A DNA stretch of 64,000 bases from Corynebacterium rouxii. GTDB lineage: Bacteria; Actinomycetota; Actinomycetes; Mycobacteriales; Mycobacteriaceae. The stretch covers positions 1,364,001 through 1,428,000 of the forward strand of contig NZ_LR738855.1 of NCBI RefSeq assembly GCF_902702935.1, in the 5' to 3' direction. Every line of letters begins with the position of its first letter. Position 1 is the first letter of the stretch. The notes under the pieces were generated by a model that worked only from the letters and a program-made list of their open reading frames with translations, was not told where the DNA came from and ran no database searches. Shown piece by piece: positions 40,993 through 49,122 of this stretch. The translations under genes and the position numbers were made by a program.

Positions 40993-41604
40993 TTAGTTCT
41001 TAGTGCCCAATTCGCTTAATGCTGCGCGCAATGCTTGAGATGTTGAGAGCTCTGGGGAGTCCCGCAACACACGAGACAACACTGGTAATGCAGATTTTTC
41101 ACTAAACCCTAGTCCTACGAGAGCTTCAAGTACTTGCTCTTGGACTGCTTGATCGACGGCAATAGACAACTGGGGCTGTGCGTCAGCAGGAATACCGTCA
41201 TTGAATCCAGAAACCTTATCTTTTAGATCAACGATCATGCGTTCAGCCATCCGTTTACCGACTCCAGGAATCTTCTGCAGAGCCTTGGCATCACCCCCAG
41301 CGATATGTCGAGCGATGTCCTCTGTAGTAAAAACAGACTGTGCTGCTAAGGCAAGTTTAGGTCCCAAGCCCGATACCGACTGCAACAGAACAAACATGCG
41401 TCGTGAAGCATCGTCGGTAAACCCATACAGTGTTTGGGATTCCTCCCTGACCACCATTGTGGTTAACACCCGCGCCTGCTCCCCCCGAGTTAACCGTCCA
41501 AGAGTTGTAGGGGCAGCTAGCACCTCATAACCTACGCCATTACATTCGATTACAGCGCTACCTAAACCGATCGATTCGACTGTACCTCTCAGAGAAACAA
41601 TCAT
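40993..41604 (-). CDS. ruvA: Holliday junction DNA helicase subunit RuvA
   Basis: Tetrameric junction-binding partner of RuvB. The N-terminal OB domain is [20 protein letters not shown]. Two HhH motifs follow ([17 protein letters not shown] and [20 protein letters not shown]), and domain III ends in [19 protein letters not shown]. The 203-residue length is usual. It lies 39 bases after ruvC. Confidence 0.97.
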   Translation of the reverse strand: MIVSLRGTVESIGLGSAVIECNGVGYEVLAAPTTLGRLTRGEQARVLTTMVVREESQTLYGFTDDASRRMFVLLQSVSGLGPKLALAAQSVFTTEDIARHIAGGDAKALQKIPGVGKRMAERMIVDLKDKVSGFNDGIPADAQPQLSIAVDQAVQEQVLEALVGLGFSEKSALPVLSRVLRDSPELSTSQALRAALSELGTKN

Positions 41605-41643
41605 TTCATATACCCCTTTTTTCTAAATATCTATTGTTACGGG

Positions 41644-42183
41644 CTATCTCTGGGAGTTATGTATCGCTAGCATTGGAGCTCGCCAACAATGGCATACCGC
41701 TAGAGCAAGAGCATCGGCCGCATCAGCTGGTTTGGGAGCTTCCGCCAACCCAAGAATTCTTGTAATCATGGCCGTCATCTGTTTTTTGTCGGCTCGACCA
41801 TTACCCGAAATTGCCTTTTTCACCTCACTAGGCGTGTACATATGCACTGGTATGCCGCGTTGTGCAGCTGCAAGAACAAGCACTCCTACTCCGTGGGCGG
41901 TATTCATCACAGTTGACACATTTCCGCGCTCAAAAATTCTCTCGATGGCAACGACATCAGGTTGATACTCGTCGATCCAGCCATTTACCGCTTCGCTCAA
42001 TTCTAACAATCGTTGTGACAACTCAGCATGAGGCGGTGTACGCACCACCCCGACAGCTACGGGTATAACGCTTCGCCCTTTTCCAGCCTGAACTACCGAC
42101 AATCCACAGCGCGTCAGACCGGGGTCAATTCCCATGATCCTTAAGCCTACAACGGAATGCTGAGGACGATGCGTGATGGTCAT
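41644..42183 (-). CDS. ruvC: crossover junction endodeoxyribonuclease RuvC
   Basis: Holliday-junction resolvase. Catalytic acidic residues are visible: D20 in [11 protein letters not shown], the Glu of [15 protein letters not shown], and the Asp pair of [17 protein letters not shown]. The [10 protein letters not shown] helix is also seen. It starts at ATG 42183; ATG at residue 17 is an alternative. It heads the ruvC-ruvA-ruvB set and a LexA-like half-palindrome lies about 25 bases upstream. Confidence 0.96.
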   Translation of the reverse strand: MTITHRPQHSVVGLRIMGIDPGLTRCGLSVVQAGKGRSVIPVAVGVVRTPPHAELSQRLLELSEAVNGWIDEYQPDVVAIERIFERGNVSTVMNTAHGVGVLVLAAAQRGIPVHMYTPSEVKKAISGNGRADKKQMTAMITRILGLAEAPKPADAADALALAVCHCWRAPMLAIHNSQR

Positions 42184-42207
42184 AGTGCCTTATCTAGTGA
42201 AGTGGTT

Positions 42208-42223
42208 GCGAACATATCTGTAA
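42208..42223 (-). promoter_or_regulatory. candidate degenerate LexA (SOS) box upstream of ruvC
   Basis: Read on the plus strand, GCGAACATATCTGTAA matches the left half of the actinobacterial SOS box (CGAAC plus A..T spacing) but the right half is poor: about 11 of 14 defined positions if aligned to TCGAAC-rnn-TGTTCGA. ruvCAB is LexA-controlled in some actinobacteria. Treat as a hypothesis. Confidence 0.3.
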
Positions 42224-42259
42224 AACCATTGACACTTCAATTTAGCACATAATTGCGAA

Positions 42260-42299
42260 AAGCGGCTGCAGTGTCCATAGCAGGACACGACAACCGCTT
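42260..42299 (-). terminator. hairpin downstream of yebC
   Basis: Nested inverted repeats: outer AAGCGG/CCGCTT (42260-42265, 42294-42299) and inner GTGTCC/GGACAC (42271-42276, 42283-42288), separated by short internal loops. It sits just after the yebC stop. It is a probable terminator without an obvious long U-tract. Confidence 0.55.
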
Positions 42300-42318
42300 G
42301 AAACAAATACAAAAAGTA

Positions 42319-43071
42319 TTATGCGTCCAGCTCTGCTAGAACTTCGTCGCTCAGATCCATGTTGGTGTAAACATTTTGAACGTCATCAGATTCTTCAAGG
42401 GCATCAATTAACCGGAAAATCTTACGAGCATCATTTGTTTCGAGCGGAACCAGAACATCAGCACGGAAATCAGAATCAGAATCCTCCACTTCAATTCCCG
42501 CTTCTGCCAATGCATCACGAATTGCAGCTACATCACCCGGCGCGGAAAGAATCTCAAACTTATCGCCGGCGTCACTTACTTCCTCTGCACCTGCGTCAAG
42601 TACTGCCATGAGCACATCGTCTTCAGTTAGTTCGCCTTTATTTACAAGGACAAATCCGCGACGCTTGAACATGTAGGAAACTGCACCGTTTTCCGCCATG
42701 TTGCCACCATTTTTGCTCATCGCAGTTCGGACTTCAGAAGCTGCCCTGTTGCGGTTATCTGTAAGGCACTCAATAAGTACAGCTACTCCATTAGGACCGT
42801 AGCCCTCATACATAATGGTTTGCCAGTCAGCGCCACCGGCCTCTTCTCCAGAGCCGCGTTTGCGAGCACGTTCGATGTTGTCGTTTGGAACTGAAGCCTT
42901 TTTGGCCTTCTTGATCATGTCATCAAGAGTCGGGTTTGCTGAAGGATCGCCACCGCCGGTACGCGCAGCTACTTCGATGTTCTTGATAAGCTTGGCAAAC
43001 TCTTTGCCACGCTTGGCGTCGTTGGCTGCTTTTTTATGTTTGGTTGTAGCCCATTTGGAGTGGCCGGACAT
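42319..43071 (-). CDS. YebC/PmpR (TACO1) family regulator or translation factor
   Basis: Highly conserved family first annotated as transcription regulators; some members act on ribosomes to help polyproline translation. It has [23 protein letters not shown] and the [21 protein letters not shown] segment, then a middle [11 protein letters not shown] part and a C-terminal acidic domain with [16 protein letters not shown] (given in parts). The length of 250 residues is typical. A 237-base leader region (43072-43308) separates it from tesB and holds its promoter. Standard symbol is yebC, but function is not proven here. Confidence 0.95.
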   Translation of the reverse strand: MSGHSKWATTKHKKAANDAKRGKEFAKLIKNIEVAARTGGGDPSANPTLDDMIKKAKKASVPNDNIERARKRGSGEEAGGADWQTIMYEGYGPNGVAVLIECLTDNRNRAASEVRTAMSKNGGNMAENGAVSYMFKRRGFVLVNKGELTEDDVLMAVLDAGAEEVSDAGDKFEILSAPGDVAAIRDALAEAGIEVEDSDSDFRADVLVPLETNDARKIFRLIDALEESDDVQNVYTNMDLSDEVLAELDA

Positions 43072-43308
43072 TGGCTCCCTTTCATTTAGTCTGACACCGT
43101 GGTCTGAGCATCGTCATATCGAATGTTGATGAGTTGTTTCAGCGTAGTAACATTGCGATGTTTTTCTTGAGCAACGCAATCACTAGCTGGTAACGGAAAG
43201 TTCCACGGTGCCTCGTTTTTTTGGCAACGGCGCTATTATACGACAGCTATGTGATATTGAGTTTGTGCCCTATGTGTTTATCGCACTTTTTATTGCTGTT
43301 TATTTTAT

Positions 43309-44163
43309 TCATTGTGATACAAATGGAATATCTGCTTCGCCAGGTTTGAGGTGGCGAGTCAAACCTTCTTGTGTTGTGATAGCTACTAAATCACCATTAA
43401 GGTTGAAGATTTTTCCTTGTGTTAATGCACGTCCCGCGTGTGCGGAAGGTGACACTTGGTCGTAGAGCAACCATTCGTCAGCTCGGAACGGGCGCAAGAA
43501 CCACATGGCATGATCCAGTGATGCGAGTTTTACTGGCTCTTCAGGGTGTGGGACGAGAGATGAGTGGAGAAGAGTCATGTCTGACATATATGCCAGTGTG
43601 CAAATGTGGAATGTTTCATCGTCGGGTAGCGCTTCCTTAGATTTAAACCACACTACTTGTTGACTTGGGGTGTATGGATTTTTCTCGAAGTCTTTCGAAG
43701 CAATTTTTCGAATATCCCAGTCTCCCCACTCATCAAGCAAGGCCCTTGAGCTTGCTGGCAGTCCGTCTCGGTCTATTTGGACAGCTTCTGGCGGGGGCAC
43801 ACGCCGTACAAGATCTGAATGCTCTGGTCCGTGGTCGTTTCTTATATGGAAGCTGGCCTGCATGACAAAAATTGGCCGCCCATTTTGCAGGGCGGTGATG
43901 TGCCGTGAGATGAAACTACGCCCGTCGCGGATACGTTGAACTTCAAAAATCGTAGGCTTTGATGAATCTCCTGCAGACACGAAGTATCCATGCAGAGAAT
44001 GCACAATAAAGTCTTCAGTGTTGACCGTTTGCGTAGCGCATACAAGCGCTTGAGCGGCAACTTGCCCGCCGAAGGTACGCGCTAGCGCCGATTCAACAAC
44101 AGGACCTCGAAAGAGATCGGCATCTAAAGTCTCAACATTGAGGACATCAAATATTCTTCCCAT
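43309..44163 (-). CDS. tesB: acyl-CoA thioesterase II
   Basis: Double hot-dog thioesterase that hydrolyses medium/long acyl-CoA. TesB-type segments include VFGGQVAAQAL (here FGGQVAAQALVCATQTV), HSLHGYFVSAGDSSKPTIFEV, RDGRSFISRHITALQNGRPIF and SLDHAMWFLRPFRADEWLLYD, ending with GRALTQGKIFNLNGDLVAITTQEGL given in parts. ATG 44163 (MGRIFDVLNVETL) is chosen over GTG 44181 because of a GAAGAAG element 7 bases upstream and homolog starts. It is divergent from the GT87-like gene. Confidence 0.93.
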   Translation of the reverse strand: MGRIFDVLNVETLDADLFRGPVVESALARTFGGQVAAQALVCATQTVNTEDFIVHSLHGYFVSAGDSSKPTIFEVQRIRDGRSFISRHITALQNGRPIFVMQASFHIRNDHGPEHSDLVRRVPPPEAVQIDRDGLPASSRALLDEWGDWDIRKIASKDFEKNPYTPSQQVVWFKSKEALPDDETFHICTLAYMSDMTLLHSSLVPHPEEPVKLASLDHAMWFLRPFRADEWLLYDQVSPSAHAGRALTQGKIFNLNGDLVAITTQEGLTRHLKPGEADIPFVSQ

Positions 44164-44318
44164 ATGTTTTCTTCTTCCCACGGTCCGGCTTGTGAGCTAT
44201 ATCGATGGCCACTAGTGTAACGAAATTGATGAGTTAGCCTACTTTGTATTTCATTATTTATTTGCAGTTTCAGTGGTGGTATCCCCCATGAGGCTGCAAT
44301 TATTCGTACAATTTTTCC

Positions 44319-45539
44319 GTGCAAAAAATCGGTTCGATCCCCTCGTTGTGCGTACTTTGGGTTATCTCTCGTATCGCCCTAGTCAAGCTCATCATGCTCG
44401 ATCTTCGCCCTACAGGCGATGTTAATTATTACTATGTCGGCATCTTTGGCCTTTCTCCAAGTGCATTGCAAGAATATCCAGCCGTCGGAATATGGCCGAT
44501 TAAAGCGTTATCGTGGATAACGGGTTCTGAACATGCAGTTTTTGTTGTTGGGTTTGCAGTTCTTTGTTTGCTTTTCGACGCTCTGTTTTTTGGCGCATTA
44601 CTCACAGTGAGCCAAGAACGCTTTCCGGGTTCTCGGTTTGCAGCAGTTGTCTGGATAATTTTTGGTCTTGCTACCCAACACGTTTTCTTATTGCGCTTAG
44701 ATATTATGTGCGGAGTGGCCGTGGGTTTGGCTGCCCTGTGTTATTTTGTGAATCCACAGCGTGCATCGGCTTTAATAGCGATAGCAACAATGATGAAGCT
44801 TTGGCCTGGAATTCTAGCTGCGGGTCTAGTGAGCGGTTTTAGAAGCATGAGCAGTTGGATACGTCTTGCTGTATTTTTTACGACTTCCGCGGTTTTAGTA
44901 GTAATTGTCTATTTTGTTGATGGTTTCGATCGACTGGTGTCGCCTTTGACGTACCAAACAGATCGAGGGATTCAGATTGAATCGATCCCTGGCACATGGT
45001 TTATGTATAAAGCTCTTGGTGATCCGGAGCATTATTCCGTCTATTACGCTACGTCGAAAAGCTTCGAAGTAACTGGCCCAAATATCGAGACGGCTTTAAT
45101 GATTTCATCGTGGGCTATGCTGGCTACTGTGGTTTTTGGAGTTGGGTGGGCACTCGTGAATTTCCTGTTTGATCGTTGGAATCCAGAGACCACGTTGGCA
45201 TGGTCTATCGTGATGGTCTTGCTGGTTATCTGTACAAATAAAGTACTTTCACCCCAATATGTTTTATGGATTGCCCCACTAATTGTGGTAGCCGTAGCTG
45301 TGCGCCCAAGGTCTTGGGCGGTACGTCTACTCGCAATTATGAGTATCTTCATTACGTTTTTCAGTTGGTTAGTTTATCCCGCCCGCTATGACGATATTAT
45401 TTCCGTTCCGTTTGACACGTCTTTTACGATTTACGTACTTATTGCCCGAAATCTTCTCTACCTCGTTTCACTTTTTGTTGCCGTTGGATGGTGGGTTTCT
45501 ATCAATGTTGAGGCACGCAGCTCGACAAAAATGCCGTGA
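44319..45539 (+). CDS. GT87-like (DUF2029) polyprenol-phosphate-mannose glycosyltransferase
   Basis: An integral membrane GT-C type glycosyltransferase of about 406 residues with roughly ten hydrophobic helices. The first external loop carries LRPTGDVNYYYVGIFG; the acidic D34 there is the usual catalytic-type residue of the GT87 family. Later loops include QVDRGIQIESIPGTWF-like and NKVLSPQYVLWIAPLIVV segments typical of GT87. Actinobacterial members are alpha-mannosyltransferases for lipoglycans (PimE, MptC types), but which linkage this makes cannot be told. It starts at GTG 44319. The position near the PIM genes supports a lipoglycan role. Confidence 0.8.
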   Translation: MQKIGSIPSLCVLWVISRIALVKLIMLDLRPTGDVNYYYVGIFGLSPSALQEYPAVGIWPIKALSWITGSEHAVFVVGFAVLCLLFDALFFGALLTVSQERFPGSRFAAVVWIIFGLATQHVFLLRLDIMCGVAVGLAALCYFVNPQRASALIAIATMMKLWPGILAAGLVSGFRSMSSWIRLAVFFTTSAVLVVIVYFVDGFDRLVSPLTYQTDRGIQIESIPGTWFMYKALGDPEHYSVYYATSKSFEVTGPNIETALMISSWAMLATVVFGVGWALVNFLFDRWNPETTLAWSIVMVLLVICTNKVLSPQYVLWIAPLIVVAVAVRPRSWAVRLLAIMSIFITFFSWLVYPARYDDIISVPFDTSFTIYVLIARNLLYLVSLFVAVGWWVSINVEARSSTKMP

Positions 45540-45573
45540 CATCGGAAAGTTTGTAGAGATTATTTCAATAAAA

Positions 45574-45604
45574 TTGAACACTGTTTAACCCATTGTTTTA
45601 TGCT
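45574..45604 (+). promoter_or_regulatory. candidate bioW promoter with BioQ-like operator
   Basis: TTGAAC-ACT-GTTTAA (45574-45588) is a near-palindrome that resembles the corynebacterial BioQ motif TGAAC-N3-GTTAC. TTGAAC can also act as a -35 element; TATGCT at 45599-45604 can act as -10 with a 19-base spacer. Transcription would then start at or next to ATG 45611, giving a leaderless mRNA; no Shine-Dalgarno sequence is seen upstream of that ATG. The bioW/bioF context makes the match meaningful; it is still a prediction. Confidence 0.45.
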
Positions 45605-45610
45605 TCCTAT

Positions 45611-46336
45611 ATGAGCTATGTCAGCATCAAGATGCATGCGAGCAGCAACGGAGCCCACATCTCTGGAGCTGAAACTCTTGTTGATGAATCACGGGCCAAT
45701 GAATTTTTGTCCAGCTTTTATCAGCGTGCGAATAGGCATTCCAAGGGGAAACCGGAGATCACTATGTTGACAATCCGCAGAATTAAGGACGCAGATATCA
45801 TCACAATCCCTGCATTAGAGGTCAAATGCCTTCCTGCTCGGTATCCTAGCGAAGCCCACCGTCAAGTAATCGAGCAACTTTCCAACGTTGTTAGTCCAAC
45901 AATCGCGCAGATGGCACTTCATGCAGTCTTGGGCGCTCGCAACATGCGTGGAGCAATTCTGCTATGTGCGCGCACTGGACAACGCCTCGATCCATACGAT
46001 CCACAACGAGGAGTCCGCGCATCGACGTTTGGGGTCACACCACAAGAGTCCGCTGGTCCAACACTTAAAAAATCACACTTCAACGAAGCCTTAGTCTTAG
46101 CATCCAAGGTGATGAGCGCACCGGGCATCGTCGCAGAAATATGCATCTCTGATGATCCTGCCTATACAACGGGATATGTCACCACAGAAAATACCTACAT
46201 CCGTATTCCTCACATGAAAGATCCCTATTCTCCCATCGGCGGGCGTGTTTTTCTTTTGGATACTAGGTTGAGCAGGCCTGAAGATACGATTAGTTATCTT
46301 GAACAACAGCCAGTCCTCATTACCGGAGTTAACTAA
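45611..46336 (+). CDS. bioW: 6-carboxyhexanoate-CoA ligase (pimeloyl-CoA synthetase)
   Basis: ATP-dependent activation of pimelate to pimeloyl-CoA, the entry to biotin synthesis in organisms using free pimelate. BioW signatures are MSYVSIKMHASSNGAHISGA at the N-terminus, HISGAE (residues 16-21), QRANRHSKGKPEIT, and RGAILLCARTGQRLDP-like and QRGVRASTFG later (seen as MRGAILLCARTGQRL). The length is 241 residues, the normal size. ATG 45611 matches homologs better than the upstream TTG. The stop overlaps the bioF start (TAATG), so the two are coupled. Confidence 0.93.
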   Translation: MSYVSIKMHASSNGAHISGAETLVDESRANEFLSSFYQRANRHSKGKPEITMLTIRRIKDADIITIPALEVKCLPARYPSEAHRQVIEQLSNVVSPTIAQMALHAVLGARNMRGAILLCARTGQRLDPYDPQRGVRASTFGVTPQESAGPTLKKSHFNEALVLASKVMSAPGIVAEICISDDPAYTTGYVTTENTYIRIPHMKDPYSPIGGRVFLLDTRLSRPEDTISYLEQQPVLITGVN

Positions 46337-47535
46337 TGTCTCCATCGCTTGATTTTTATGCTCACCAACGCAACGTGGAGTGGCGTGAACGAGGACTTGA
46401 ACGCACACCCGCGCAGTTTTCTTCACCTCAAACTCCACACGCGATAATCGATAATCGCCCTATGCTGCTATTTTCTAGCTCTGATTATTTAGGTCTTAGC
46501 GAACATCCTTTCCTAAAAAACGCCGCAATCCAAGCCATCAACTCTTTAGGCACAGGGTCTGGCGGCTCCCGATTGACCACTGGCAGCAGTATTCATCGCA
46601 GCATCGAAATTCATCTCGCTCAATTTTTCGGCTCCCCCGACGCAGTGTTTTTCGCTTCTGGCTATCAAGCAAATGTCACCATCATCTCTACGCTTGCCGG
46701 ACCACATTGCACCATCTATTCAGATTCACTCAATCACGCCTCCATCATTGACGGTTGCCGACTCAGCAAATCTCACGTAAAGACTTTTCCCACCGGAGAT
46801 TATGAAGCTCTCGATGACGCATTAGCTCATTGTGATACTGCGAATTCGCTTATTATTACCGATGCGGTGTTTTCCATGTCTGGCACAATCGCAGATCTCG
46901 AACGGTTACGGCAAGTAGCAGCCCGACACGGCTCATGGTTACTTATCGACGACGCCCACGGAATCGGTTGCTTAGGAAAAGCAGGGCGTGGCACTGCGCA
47001 TTTGTTCCCTCACGCACCAACCGATTTCTCACAAGAAGTAATCGTCGGTACATCAAGTAAAGCCCTTGGAGGCGAAGGCGGCTTCGCATTATGCTCTGAG
47101 CAAGTTGCTACCTTGTTACGCAATCAAGGGCGCGGGTATGTCTTTTCCACCGCTCCAGCACCAGCGACGATGGCAACTACCGATGCTGCGCTGACAGTTC
47201 TAGAACAAGAACCAGATCGCATTCGCAGGCTCCAATCCAATATTGCGTACTTCGCACAGCGAAGCTCAAACGTAGTCCCAGTTCAGAAAAACGGCTTTTT
47301 CTCCCCCATCATTTCGTACACAATTGGAGACGAAAATGAAGCGCTGAAGTCTGCACAGCTACTTCGTGATAATGGATTTTTTATCCCAGCAATCAGATAC
47401 CCGACAGTAAGCCGTGGAAGTGCCATGTTGAGAATAACGATGACCGCAATGCATTCTCACCACGATATTGATCAACTAGCTGATGCACTCAATCAATTAG
47501 AAAATCACCGTTTAGATGAAATAAATAACTCCTAG
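46336..47535 (+). CDS. bioF: 8-amino-7-oxononanoate synthase
   Basis: PLP enzyme joining pimeloyl-CoA and L-alanine to give 7-keto-8-aminopelargonate. Motifs are FSSSDYLGLSEHP, LGTGSGGSRLTTGSSIHRSI, FFASGYQANV, IDDAHGIGCLGKAGRGT and the PLP lysine K242 in VGTSSKALGGEGGF. It is 399 residues. The direct fusion in one operon with bioW indicates a pimelate-dependent biotin pathway. bioA, bioD and bioB are not in this window. It ends tail-to-tail with the LemA-like gene, sharing the palindrome CTAG for both stops. Confidence 0.95.
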   Translation: MSPSLDFYAHQRNVEWRERGLERTPAQFSSPQTPHAIIDNRPMLLFSSSDYLGLSEHPFLKNAAIQAINSLGTGSGGSRLTTGSSIHRSIEIHLAQFFGSPDAVFFASGYQANVTIISTLAGPHCTIYSDSLNHASIIDGCRLSKSHVKTFPTGDYEALDDALAHCDTANSLIITDAVFSMSGTIADLERLRQVAARHGSWLLIDDAHGIGCLGKAGRGTAHLFPHAPTDFSQEVIVGTSSKALGGEGGFALCSEQVATLLRNQGRGYVFSTAPAPATMATTDAALTVLEQEPDRIRRLQSNIAYFAQRSSNVVPVQKNGFFSPIISYTIGDENEALKSAQLLRDNGFFIPAIRYPTVSRGSAMLRITMTAMHSHHDIDQLADALNQLENHRLDEINNS

Positions 47536-47993
47536 TCATGGGTATTGGGCAACTCGAAAAAAATAGGAAGCCGTGCAGTTCCACCAAGCCGTAAACCTCG
47601 AACTAGTGGCCGCACCCTAAGGGCTCGAGTATCTGCAACCGCGTCATTATAAAAGCGGAAGGCCAATTGAACTCGCGCCTCTGCTTCCACTAACGATGCA
47701 GGAACAGCATCACCAAGAAGAGATATACATGCACCGACGCGTTTTTCTTTTTCAGATCGTTCTGAAAAAGACTCATAGTCTAATTGGATCTTTTGGGCAG
47801 ACTGCACTAGGGCATTATGTTGAGGATAAAGCGCCGCTAACACTGCAGATCGTTGATCTAATGCTGCTTGAAGCGCTTGAAGTGCAGAATCCGTACGAAT
47901 ATGAAGTCGATTCAGACGTTGTGCAGTGCTCCACGCCCACGCGGTAAACACGGTAATAAGGCATACAACTATTGCAACAAGAATTGTTGTCAT
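47532..47993 (-). CDS. LemA-like small membrane protein
   Basis: A 153-residue protein with an N-terminal membrane helix (TTILVAIVVCLITVFTAWAW, about residues 2-21) followed by a helical LemA-like domain. NRLHIRTDSALQALQAALDQ resembles LemA's paired helix, and the C-terminal VQLAFRFYNDAVADTRALRV and ARLPIFFEL match its RxYND...FFE ending. Function is unknown. It follows pimA on the minus strand by 11 bases, in the place where mycobacteria have Rv2609c. The stop overlaps that of bioF. Confidence 0.7.
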   Translation of the reverse strand: MTTILVAIVVCLITVFTAWAWSTAQRLNRLHIRTDSALQALQAALDQRSAVLAALYPQHNALVQSAQKIQLDYESFSERSEKEKRVGACISLLGDAVPASLVEAEARVQLAFRFYNDAVADTRALRVRPLVRGLRLGGTARLPIFFELPNTHD

Positions 47994-48004
47994 AAATGTT
48001 TCTC

Positions 48005-49096
48005 CTATGCGGCGGTCACGGTGGTGCCATCACATACTGTCTCATAAACCCGCATAATTTCTTTGGAAACATTATCCCAATCGAATTCTTTTGCTCTTTG
48101 AGTTCCAGAGGTAACGAGTTTCTGCCCAAATTTGGGATTCTCAATAACGTTTCTCAGTGTAGATGCAAGATCGTCAGCATCACCATTTCGAAATAATATT
48201 CCTGACGGTTCCGGACTCTGCGCATCACATACTGCAGAAAAAGCCTCCAAATCACTAGCTACGACGACGCACCCTGCAGCCATCGCTTCTACGAGTACGA
48301 TTCCGAAACTTTCTCCCCCACGGTTCGGAGCCACATAGATATCAGCGCGCCCTAGGATTTCAGCCTTTTCTCCATCGCTAACTCTCCCTACAAAATCAAC
48401 TCGAGGAGCCAACGGATGATTACCGCCACCGATTACTGTAACCCGTACTTCCTGATCGAGTTGGTCTAGTGCTCGAAGAAGAATATCTAGACCTTTACGG
48501 TGCTCATCAAGTCGCCCTAAAAAGACAATCTCAGGAATTCTCCCTGACCACAACGGCTTCTTGTTGAGTTCAAATTGGGCCGTTTCGACCCCATTCGGGA
48601 TAAGAATTGGATCCCCACCTAGCATCTGGACCTGCCATCGCCTAGCCATTTCCGATACAGCAATTCCACCACGGATTTTCTCTAATTGACCACGCAAAAA
48701 TGGCAATGCAAATTTAAGGGCCAACGAGCGATTGCTCGAGGCATGATATGTAGCAACAATAGGACCGCGTGCTACTTTCAGCGCGGCCATGGAAAAACTA
48801 GGCGAATTTGGTTCGTGGATATGTAGCACATCAAACTGGCCGCGATTGATGAAATCTCGAGCACGTATAAATGTGCTTGGACCGAATGATAATCTTGCGA
48901 CTGATCCATTATATGGGATCGGCAATGACGCGCCGCCCTTTGTTACAAAGTCTGGCAGTTGAGTTGATTCCGAAGCAGGACCCAAAACCTCAACATGATG
49001 CCCTTGCGAAATGAATTTCTCGGCTAAATCAAGCACATGGGCTTGAACCCCACCTGGAGCGTCAAAAGAATAAGGGCAGACAATACCGATTCGCAT
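48005..49096 (-). CDS. pimA: phosphatidylinositol alpha-mannosyltransferase PimA
   Basis: GT4 (GT-B fold) enzyme that adds the first mannose from GDP-Man to phosphatidylinositol. The N-terminal domain has MRIGIVCPYSFDAPGGVQAH and HIHEPNSPSFSMAAL, and the C-terminal domain ILIPNGVETAQF, VFLGRLDEHRKGLDILLRAL and the donor-site NRGGESFGIVLVEAMAAGC. ATG 49096 (MRIGIVC) fits homologs; ATG 49108 is an alternative. The length is about 363 residues. It belongs to the HIT-pgsA1-patA-pimA-lemA-like operon. Confidence 0.95.
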   Translation of the reverse strand: MRIGIVCPYSFDAPGGVQAHVLDLAEKFISQGHHVEVLGPASESTQLPDFVTKGGASLPIPYNGSVARLSFGPSTFIRARDFINRGQFDVLHIHEPNSPSFSMAALKVARGPIVATYHASSNRSLALKFALPFLRGQLEKIRGGIAVSEMARRWQVQMLGGDPILIPNGVETAQFELNKKPLWSGRIPEIVFLGRLDEHRKGLDILLRALDQLDQEVRVTVIGGGNHPLAPRVDFVGRVSDGEKAEILGRADIYVAPNRGGESFGIVLVEAMAAGCVVVASDLEAFSAVCDAQSPEPSGILFRNGDADDLASTLRNVIENPKFGQKLVTSGTQRAKEFDWDNVSKEIMRVYETVCDGTTVTAA

Positions 49097-49122
49097 CGAG
49101 GGCATCAACTACTACGCCTTTC

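Noticed and set aside
43208..43465. Hydrophobic plus-strand reading frame overlapping the tesB 3' end
   Set aside because: Most of it is antisense to tesB and no ribosome-binding site is seen; the hydrophobic stretch comes from AT-rich intergenic DNA.
44191..44206. Partial GlxR-like TGTGA-N2-TA site in the tesB/GT87 gap
   Set aside because: Only the left half and the central TA fit the consensus; the right half does not, so it is within chance.
44288..44425. Overlapping plus-strand ATG frame (MRLQLFVQFF) at the GT87-like gene start
   Set aside because: The GT87-type first helix and GDV loop lie in the frame starting at GTG 44319; the other frame soon ends and has no resemblance.
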